A DNA stretch of 9,914 nt from Micavibrio sp. (GTDB lineage: Bacteria; Pseudomonadota; Alphaproteobacteria; Micavibrionales; Micavibrionaceae). Made by a program: the position numbers and the translations under genes. The notes below the pieces were generated by a model. It did not search any database. It was not told where the DNA came from and saw only the letters and a program-made list of their open reading frames with translations. Numbering within the stretch: position 1 is the stretch's first letter; each line of letters opens with the position of its first letter. The stretch lies in assembly GCA_027066695.1 (NCBI GenBank), contig JAMONE010000146.1, positions 1 to 9,914 on the forward strand. Reading direction: 5' to 3'. This document shows, one piece after another, positions 5,843-9,914 of the stretch.

Positions 5843-6077
5843 TTTAAAAACGCGGAATTATCCGCGAGGGTGAGATCTCACCCTTGTAGTTTAAAAACGC
5901 GGAATTATCCGCGAGGGTGAGGTCTCACCCTTGTAGTTTAAAAACGCGGAATTATCCGCGAGGGTGAGGTCTCACCCTTGTAGTTTAAAAACGCGGAATT
6001 ATCCGCGAGGGTGAAGTCTCACCCTTGTAGTTTAAAAACGGCGGATTGCCGCCGAGGGTGAGGTCTCACCCTTTAGG
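5843..6077 (-). repeat. Double-hairpin repeat, five tandem 47-bp units
   Basis: TTTAAAAAC begins at 5843, 5890, 5937, 5984 and 6031, an exact 47-bp period. The first four units carry hairpin A CGCGGA-ATTA-TCCGCG; the fifth has CGGCGG-ATTG-CCGCCG. Hairpin B is AGGGTGA...TCACCCT throughout, with centres GATC, GGTC, GGTC, AGTC and GGTC. Read on the minus strand each unit is hairpin B, hairpin A, TTTTTAAA, then CTACA. The array fills the gap from 14 bases past the stop of the 78-aa gene to about 20 bases before the portal ATG. Confidence 0.95.
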
Positions 6078-6090
6078 TTTTTATGGCGAA

Positions 6091-6327
6091 TCATTCACCC
6101 AATAGCGTCTTACGCTCGGTTGATTTCGTTTCACTTAAAAGCCCACGCAAACTTGTTGCTATTGTTCCTAAACGCCCACGCTTTCTTGCCAGAAGTGTTT
6201 TTTCTTTAGCTTCGGATATATCTTCTTTTACTGGCGCAGATGTAGGCGTTGCTATTGCTGTTCTTGGCGCAGGGGAATAAACAGCCTGACGCGCTGGTAT
6301 TTTTGGTGTTGAACTTAAACTTCCCAT
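6091..6327 (-). CDS. Small phage protein with RKTLLG C-terminus
   Basis: 78 aa, MGSLSSTPKIPARQAVYSPA at the start, a Pro/Ala-rich low-complexity middle, then KRGRLGTIATSLRGLLSETK and the end RKTLLGE. Short proteins with a Pro-rich N-terminus and a C-terminal (R)RGRxxTIxTxxRGLL...KTLLG signature are common just upstream of portal genes in podoviruses and prophages. Their role is not established as far as I know; a minor virion component is plausible. AAGGAAA about eight bases upstream supports the ATG. Three double-hairpin units precede it and five follow. Confidence 0.8.
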   Translation of the reverse strand: MGSLSSTPKIPARQAVYSPAPRTAIATPTSAPVKEDISEAKEKTLLARKRGRLGTIATSLRGLLSETKSTERKTLLGE

Positions 6328-6345
6328 GATAAATTTTCCTTTTGA

Positions 6346-6486
6346 TTTAAAAACGCGGAATTATCCGCGAGGGTGAAGTCTCACCCTTTTGATTTAAAAA
6401 CAGCGGATTGCCGCCGAGGGTGAAGTCTCACCCTTTTGATTTAAAAACAGCGGATTGCCGCCGAGGGTGAAGTCTCACCCTTGTAG
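6346..6486 (-). repeat. Double-hairpin repeat, three tandem 47-bp units
   Basis: TTTAAAAAC starts at 6346, 6393 and 6440, and the third unit ends at 6486. Hairpin A is CGCGGA-ATTA-TCCGCG in the first unit. In the other two it is CAGCGG-ATTG-CCGCCG, where an A-C mismatch breaks the stem. Hairpin B is AGGGTGA-AGTC-TCACCCT in all three. The array lies between the 132-aa and 78-aa genes. Confidence 0.95.
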
Positions 6487-6494
6487 TTTAATTA

Positions 6495-6893
6495 TTAATT
6501 TTGTAGATGGCGGTAAAGCTGCCACGGCGTAAAGATAGAACGCTTATGAATGCCTAAAATCCGTTTACATGCCTCAACACATGTGAAAACCATCCATGGC
6601 GCAGATTTGCTTATATCTACATTAAGACTAGCGGGAATAACGCTATGTCCGCGCCCGCACAGCCATTTTGGCAAATCAAAATCATGAGGGACATGATGCA
6701 CAACCACGTCCATATAATTAGACATCGGATCAATACTCACCCAATTCTCGCCGTCATTAATCATTACAAAACAATGGCGAAACCCTTTTTTAAAGCACTT
6801 AACCCACGGCAATTCGCTTTGATTTGTAAAAACCACCCAAGCGCGTCTATCATTTTGACTAGCTGTTATTAGACTATTGATATTGTCACTCAT
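6495..6893 (-). CDS. Conserved phage protein, possible papain-like (permuted NlpC/P60) fold
   Basis: 132 aa. The start is MSDNINSLITASQNDRRAWV, followed by WVKCFKKGFRHCFVMINDGE, WVSIDPMSNYMDVVVHHVPH, a WLCGRGHSVIP segment and FTCVEACKRILGIHKRSIFT ending TPWQLYRHL. The spacing of a His in FRHCFV, an acidic or polar stretch after it, and a later Cys at the start of a helix (TCVEACKRILG) resembles circularly permuted NlpC/P60 or LRAT-like hydrolases, where His precedes Cys. That is a hypothesis; similar proteins near phage structural genes are, to my knowledge, without an assigned role. Its ATG overlaps the stop of the upstream gene (ATGA), and CAGGAG lies upstream, so the two are translationally coupled. 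A peptidoglycan- or ester-cleaving virion enzyme is one possibility. Confidence 0.65.
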   Translation of the reverse strand: MSDNINSLITASQNDRRAWVVFTNQSELPWVKCFKKGFRHCFVMINDGENWVSIDPMSNYMDVVVHHVPHDFDLPKWLCGRGHSVIPASLNVDISKSAPWMVFTCVEACKRILGIHKRSIFTPWQLYRHLQN

Positions 6894-7312
6894 TTTGCTA
6901 CTCCTGTTTCATATTTAGCAACCCAGCTTTGCCTTGCGACAATGCCCTTACGCTCCATAATTGGCTGCATGCGCTCTAATGCCTCTTCCCATATATAAGC
7001 GGAGCGAGCCTCTTTAGCGCGACGAGAATCGGGAGCCATATTCCTGCGTCCATAATGACGCAAAACCAACAAGTGGTCGCGAAGCAAGCGGCGATTTCGG
7101 TAGAGAGCATCCAGAATTTTCAAGATATCAACAGGTTCACACGGACGCTGCACCGCTCCGCTGCCTGCTACAAAACGCGCACCATCATTACGCGCTTGTT
7201 GAGCAGTTATGAACCAAAACCAAGCATCCTCAACATTATCGAAAGGAATAGCATTAGGTACTTGCCCTATATTATCACTAGAACTTATTGTTTTAATTAC
7301 TGTTTTTTCCAC
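6890..7312 (-). CDS. Conserved protein of unknown function, first gene of the phage operon
   Basis: 140 aa from a GTG at 7312, with AAGGAG eight bases upstream; there is no ATG nearby in frame. After a variable N-terminus it has VEDAWFWFITAQQARNDGAR, FVAGSGAVQRPCEPVDILKI and LDALYRNRRLLRDHLLVLRH followed by YGRRNMAPD, then IWEEALERMQPIMERKGIV. I recall similar small proteins in alphaproteobacteria, often next to phage-type genes, but no assigned function. The helical, Arg-rich middle suggests nucleic-acid or protein contact without a recognisable HTH. Its stop overlaps the next start by four bases. It lies where a small terminase could be, but I see no terminase signature. The promoter at 7426-7398 and direct repeats lie just upstream. 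Confidence 0.65.
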   Translation of the reverse strand: MEKTVIKTISSSDNIGQVPNAIPFDNVEDAWFWFITAQQARNDGARFVAGSGAVQRPCEPVDILKILDALYRNRRLLRDHLLVLRHYGRRNMAPDSRRAKEARSAYIWEEALERMQPIMERKGIVARQSWVAKYETGVAK

Positions 7313-7379
7313 AATGATTACTCCTTCTTTTGGCTTTGTTTAAAAAATCTTATAAAACGAGGCTGAAAAAATATACAGC

Positions 7380-7402
7380 TGTTCCCTTTATGTTCCCTTT
7401 AT
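7380..7402. promoter_or_regulatory. Tandem 11-bp direct repeat, candidate operator
   Basis: TGTTCCCTTTA occurs twice head to tail (7380-7390 and 7391-7401). On the minus strand it overlaps the -10 element and the expected start of the phage operon promoter, where a repressor would block polymerase. One turn of helix separates the repeats. Confidence 0.45.
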
Positions 7403-7426
7403 GATATAAAAGAATTCGAATGTCAA
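7398..7426 (-). promoter_or_regulatory. Candidate promoter of the phage operon
   Basis: On the minus strand TTGACA (7426-7421, perfect -35) is followed by a 17-bp spacer and CATAAA (7403-7398, four of six with TATAAT). The start of transcription would fall near 7391, about 80 bases before the GTG of the 140-aa gene. Confidence 0.5.
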
Positions 7427-7490
7427 GGGAAAAATAGGAATAATTTCCTCTTTACCTTTGTGCGCATAGATGGGATTACTGTCCTATGGA

Positions 7491-7642
7491 TTTAAAAACG
7501 CGGAATTATCCGCGAGGGTGAGGTCTCACCCTTATAGTTTAAAAACGGCGGATTGCCGCCGAGGGTGAGGTCTCACCCTTATAGTTTAAAAACGGCGGAT
7601 TGCCGCCGAGGGTGAGGTCTCACCCTTATAGTTTAAAAACGC
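7491..7642. repeat. Double-hairpin repeat, three units and the start of a fourth
   Basis: TTTAAAAAC starts at 7491, 7538, 7585 and 7632. The first unit has hairpin A CGCGGA-ATTA-TCCGCG, the next two CGGCGG-ATTG-CCGCCG. Hairpin B is AGGGTGAG-GT-CTCACCCT in all three, followed by TATAG instead of TGTAG or TTGA. The fourth unit breaks off after TTTAAAAACGCG. The orientation is the same as in the phage gaps although the adjacent gene runs the other way, so in the leader of the HTH-OPRT message the hairpins are not followed by a T run. Confidence 0.93.
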
Positions 7643-7679
7643 GAATAACGATGCTCTAGATAAATAGATGGATGAATAT

Positions 7680-8606
7680 ATGTTTACACACTCACAAATA
7701 TGGTCAGGCTTAGATCAATTAGCAAAATCAAAAGGTTACTCCCCCTCGGGATTGGCAAAGATTGCGGGGCTTGATCCGACATCCTTTAACAAAAGTAAGC
7801 GCATCAGCCCTGATGGAAAGCCGCGCTGGCCGTCTACCGAAAGCCTTGCAAAGGTACTCTCAGTTACCGAAACAACTATGTCGAATTTTGTTTTATTTAT
7901 TGACGATATGCCAAGCGGAAAACTTACCGAAGCCGAGAAAAAAGAAATCGCCCTAGATACGGCAGAGGCACTAATACAGACCAAGTCCATCTTATTTAAT
8001 GCATCCAAGCCATTTACGCTAAAATCAGGTAAGAAAAGCCCTGTATATATTGATTGCAGGCGTTTGGTTTCATTCGTGGCCGAGCGAAGCAAGCTTATGG
8101 ATCACGCGGCGCGGTTATTAGAATCAGATATTGGCGGGGATAATCTTGATATTCTTGCTGGCGGCGAAACTGCGGGCATACCATATGGTGCATATATATC
8201 TGATCGCATGAAAAAGCCTATGATTTACGTTCGTAAAGAGCCAAAAGGCTATGGCAGAATGGCGCAAATCGAAGGTGTTTTGCCCGAGAAAAATGCAGCA
8301 GGCAATAAGCCTAATGTTATTTTAATCGAAGATTTACAAACTGACGGCGGCAGTAAAAAGATATTTGTCGAAGCCCTGCGCGAAGCTGGCGCGAAAGTAG
8401 ATCACGCCTTTGTTGTCTTTCATTATGGTATTTTCGATGCTAGCGAGGAAAATATGAAGGCACTTGGAATAACTCTCCACGCCCTATGCACTTGGTGGGA
8501 TGTTCTGGCCGTGGCCAAAGATAACAATTACTTTAATGATGAAACACTGGCATCGGTGGAAAGCTTCCTAAGTGATCCTATTGGGTGGCAGGATGATTGT
8601 GGTTAA
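7680..8606 (+). CDS. Repressor-like HTH domain fused to orotate phosphoribosyltransferase
   Basis: 308 aa from the ATG at 7680 (MFTHSQIWSGLDQLAKSKGY). An ATG four codons earlier at 7668 is possible, but family members start directly before the S/T-H-x-Q-I-W motif and GGATGA precedes 7680. Residue numbers below count from 7668. Residues 8-75 form a Cro/C1-type HTH (SGLAKIAGLDPTSFNKSKR, then RWPSTESLAKVL), as in alphaproteobacterial phage-repressor-like regulators that normally carry an S24 peptidase. From residue 81 a full OPRT follows: FTLKSGKKSPVYIDCRRLVS, AGGETAGIPYGAY, the loop YVRKEPKGYGRMAQIEG, the PRPP-binding VILIEDLQTDGGSK (217-230) and LCTWWDVL. OPRT makes orotidine monophosphate from orotate and PRPP in UMP synthesis. 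The internal ATG at 7908 has no ribosome binding site, so a separate enzyme start is unlikely. The gene is divergent from the phage operon; a trigger-enzyme role is inferred. Confidence 0.88.
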   Translation: MFTHSQIWSGLDQLAKSKGYSPSGLAKIAGLDPTSFNKSKRISPDGKPRWPSTESLAKVLSVTETTMSNFVLFIDDMPSGKLTEAEKKEIALDTAEALIQTKSILFNASKPFTLKSGKKSPVYIDCRRLVSFVAERSKLMDHAARLLESDIGGDNLDILAGGETAGIPYGAYISDRMKKPMIYVRKEPKGYGRMAQIEGVLPEKNAAGNKPNVILIEDLQTDGGSKKIFVEALREAGAKVDHAFVVFHYGIFDASEENMKALGITLHALCTWWDVLAVAKDNNYFNDETLASVESFLSDPIGWQDDCG

Positions 8607-9914
8607 AGTGAAAACGTTAAGGTATTAGAAAATTCAAGGCCAATATCTTCCCAATATCCTTCATCATCAAGTAACAACATGTCGACCTGCTCTACCAACT
8701 CATAAAGCTGACCTGTTAAAACGGTTGGTATTTCTGTGCCATTATTAAGCCTTATCGCTTGCTTTTTCTCATTGTAATGTACGCAGTTTTGCAAAAATTT
8801 ATCATCACTATAAATAATAACAGGCATCTCTTTACTATATTTATGCATGTGTTCTGCAAAAGCATAACCTGTATGCTCTTCATTCGAATTTGCATCTTGC
8901 GATAAATAAAGACTATGTTTCATTGCCATGGCAGAAATTACAACATCATATTTCTCACCACTAACCACACGCCTAATAGCATCATCAACAGGATAATTTG
9001 CATCAGCAAAACACACCTCATAGCCATCATCTTCAAAAACCTTTTTTGCATCTAAATGCTTTTGCTCACCGCCACAAACAACGAATAATACTTTCTTTTT
9101 TTGCCCAACTTCTAAAGCTTTATCCATATGATCTATAAGAGTTGTCTCTCTTTCAGCTTCACCTTGCAAGGCAACTGGAATTTCAAACCTATTCTCAAAA
9201 TTTACAACCCCTTTTTCTGCATTATAATATGAGCATTCACTTAAAAAACTTGGCGCGTCATAAAAAATGAACGGGGTGTCTAGCATATTTTTATCTTGCA
9301 AATATACAGCAAAGGCAAGACCAGCGGAATACCCATTGCTTGTATAGCATAAAGTAAAATTCGATCCATCAGCATGTGACATGGCCATATTTGAAACCAC
9401 AAGGTCGAATTTTCTATTCTTATTAACAAGAATATCGATTGCATCATCAACAGTACAAACATCTGATTTTCCAGCAAAATGCACATCATACTCAGTATCA
9501 TCAAAATTATACTTTTCTAAAATGTGATTTTTATCAGGGCCAGCGACAACAAATAAAACCTGCTTTTTGGGTTCTAGTTCTAGTTCTAGTTCTCGCCCTT
9601 GCTTTAACTTTTCCATATCATGATGTTCTACAGCATCACCAACGATATCAACTAAATAATCAACACCATTTTCCCTAACTGTACCAACAAAAACAGCAGG
9701 TATTTCTATGTCATTACCTAGAGATATTACACCCTTATCAGTATCATAATTTGTATATTTTAAAATAGTATCTGCCTCATCATAAAAAAGAATTGGGGTA
9801 TCACCTAATACATCTTTATCTTTTAAATGCTCTGCAAATTTTACTCCTGTAGCCTGCTTTGCTTGTTCCAACTTAATACCACTAGACATAAACATACGGG
9901 AAAGGATAAGATCA
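8603..9914 (-). CDS. Tandem receiver-like domain protein lacking phospho-acceptor Asp, 5' end outside the window
   Basis: 436 codons are visible and the frame stays open to the right edge. The ATG at 9895 is not the start: the six residues before it (DLILSR) align with FDLVVSN and YDVVISA of the other repeats. Numbering from that Met, repeat 2 spans about 111-262 and repeat 3 about 267-412; repeat 1 shows only its second half (to about 100). Each has KxVLFVV, an xVDDAI helix, [FY]DxVxSxMAM, a G-x-A-F-A-x-x-x helix and [TM]Px-I-[FI]-Y-x-D, in the order of a CheY-like receiver, then a region containing YN-x-x-K-x-x-I/V-x-x-x-N-x-x-EIP. The acceptor position holds Arg, Asn (169) and Ala (322), and the acidic pocket after strand 1 is missing, so phosphorylation is not expected. 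Repeats 1 and 2 are joined by an ELELELEP linker. Its stop overlaps the HTH-OPRT stop. Function unknown. Confidence 0.75.
   Translation of the reverse strand, partial: DLILSRMFMSSGIKLEQAKQATGVKFAEHLKDKDVLGDTPILFYDEADTILKYTNYDTDKGVISLGNDIEIPAVFVGTVRENGVDYLVDIVGDAVEHHDMEKLKQGRELELELEPKKQVLFVVAGPDKNHILEKYNFDDTEYDVHFAGKSDVCTVDDAIDILVNKNRKFDLVVSNMAMSHADGSNFTLCYTSNGYSAGLAFAVYLQDKNMLDTPFIFYDAPSFLSECSYYNAEKGVVNFENRFEIPVALQGEAERETTLIDHMDKALEVGQKKKVLFVVCGGEQKHLDAKKVFEDDGYEVCFADANYPVDDAIRRVVSGEKYDVVISAMAMKHSLYLSQDANSNEEHTGYAFAEHMHKYSKEMPVIIYSDDKFLQNCVHYNEKKQAIRLNNGTEIPTVLTGQLYELVEQVDMLLLDDEGYWEDIGLEFSNTLTFSL
9571..9594. repeat. In-frame hexanucleotide repeat (GTTCTA)n
   Basis: Three GTTCTA copies followed by GTTCTC. 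On the minus strand they encode alternating Glu-Leu in the linker between the first two receiver-like repeats. Because the unit is six bases, copy changes by slippage would keep the frame and only alter linker length. Confidence 0.8.

Larger units (their letters stand above)
7313..7679. other. Divergent intergenic control region
   Basis: The gap between the phage operon and the HTH-OPRT gene. From left: the GTG ribosome binding site, AT-rich DNA, an 11-bp direct repeat (7380-7402), the minus-strand promoter, a GGAATAATTTCC-like near-palindrome (7437-7448) and three double-hairpin units plus a fragment (7491-7642). A plus-strand promoter for the HTH-OPRT gene is not clear; TTTACC near 7451 with GATTAC downstream is the best weak candidate. 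No gene or tRNA is visible. Confidence 0.55.

Noticed and set aside
5843..6077. CRISPR array (regular palindromic repeats)
   Set aside because: The period is 47 bp with no unique spacers; nearly the whole unit repeats, and copies are scattered through gene gaps without cas genes.
291..7642. Integron attC sites beside each gene
   Set aside because: There are no GTTRRRY/RYYYAAC core sites and no integrase; the repeats are tandem and flank co-directional phage genes in conserved order, not cassettes.
7668..7679. ATG at 7668 as the HTH-OPRT start
   Set aside because: It has no clear ribosome binding site, and related HTH proteins begin right at M-x-[ST]-H; still possible.
7736..8092. 118-codon minus-strand reading frame under the HTH-OPRT gene
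   Set aside because: It is a shadow of a well-supported gene and has no recognisable family or ribosome binding site.
7668..8606. Phage integration into pyrE making a chance in-frame fusion
   Set aside because: No integrase or attachment-site duplication is visible at the junction near 7908, and the OPRT part is complete; it cannot be excluded without the other prophage end.

Overview
The window carries part of a T7-like (podovirus-type) virion gene module, read on the minus strand, inside what looks like an alphaproteobacterial genome. The alphaproteobacterial assignment rests on two halves of one protein near the right side: an orotate phosphoribosyltransferase with the alphaproteobacterial form of the enzyme (VEDLxTDGGSK-type PRPP loop, CTWWDVL tail) and an HTH domain typical of alphaproteobacterial phage-repressor-like regulators. 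The DNA is moderately AT-rich. I cannot name the genus. The genes look intact, so this may be a prophage or a phage genome fragment; no integrase, terminase or attachment site is visible.

Layout. From about 7426 leftwards on the minus strand: a candidate promoter; two translationally coupled genes of uncertain function (140 and 132 aa); a 78-aa phage protein; portal (524 aa); scaffold (218 aa); major capsid protein (277 aa after start correction); a 79-aa protein downstream of the capsid gene; a T7 gp11-like tail tubular protein A; and the first 91 codons of a gp12-like tail tubular protein B that runs off the left edge. Between scaffold and capsid sits a plus-strand gene for a single-domain PilZ protein (putative c-di-GMP binder), which looks like a moron (cargo gene). 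To the right of the phage module and divergent from it is a gene fusing an N-terminal repressor-like HTH to a complete orotate phosphoribosyltransferase. Convergent with that, and running off the right edge, is a minus-strand gene for a protein made of tandem receiver-like domains that lack the phospho-acceptor aspartate.

The intergenic DNA is the most unusual part. Sixteen copies plus a fragment of a 47-bp double-hairpin repeat fill six intergenic gaps, all in one orientation. Each unit read on the minus strand is hairpin B, hairpin A, then TTTTTAAA, so hairpin A resembles an intrinsic terminator or attenuator in the direction of the phage genes. The stems change with compensating substitutions. 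Copy number varies by gap: 3 plus a fragment beside the HTH-OPRT gene, 3 before the 78-aa gene, 5 before portal, 1 before the 79-aa gene, 2 before gp11-like, 2 before gp12-like, and none before scaffold or capsid. A second hairpin family with TTTC/GAAA-type loops lies around the PilZ insertion and the portal-scaffold junction; one copy supplies the last codons of portal.

How the parts may work together (inference): the minus-strand operon makes the procapsid, connector and tail tube. The double hairpins may tune or protect the message gene by gene. The HTH-OPRT protein lies divergent to the operon across a gap that holds a TTGACA promoter and an 11-bp direct repeat, so it is a candidate regulator that could tie phage gene expression to pyrimidine or PRPP status. 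None of this regulation is demonstrated by the sequence alone.
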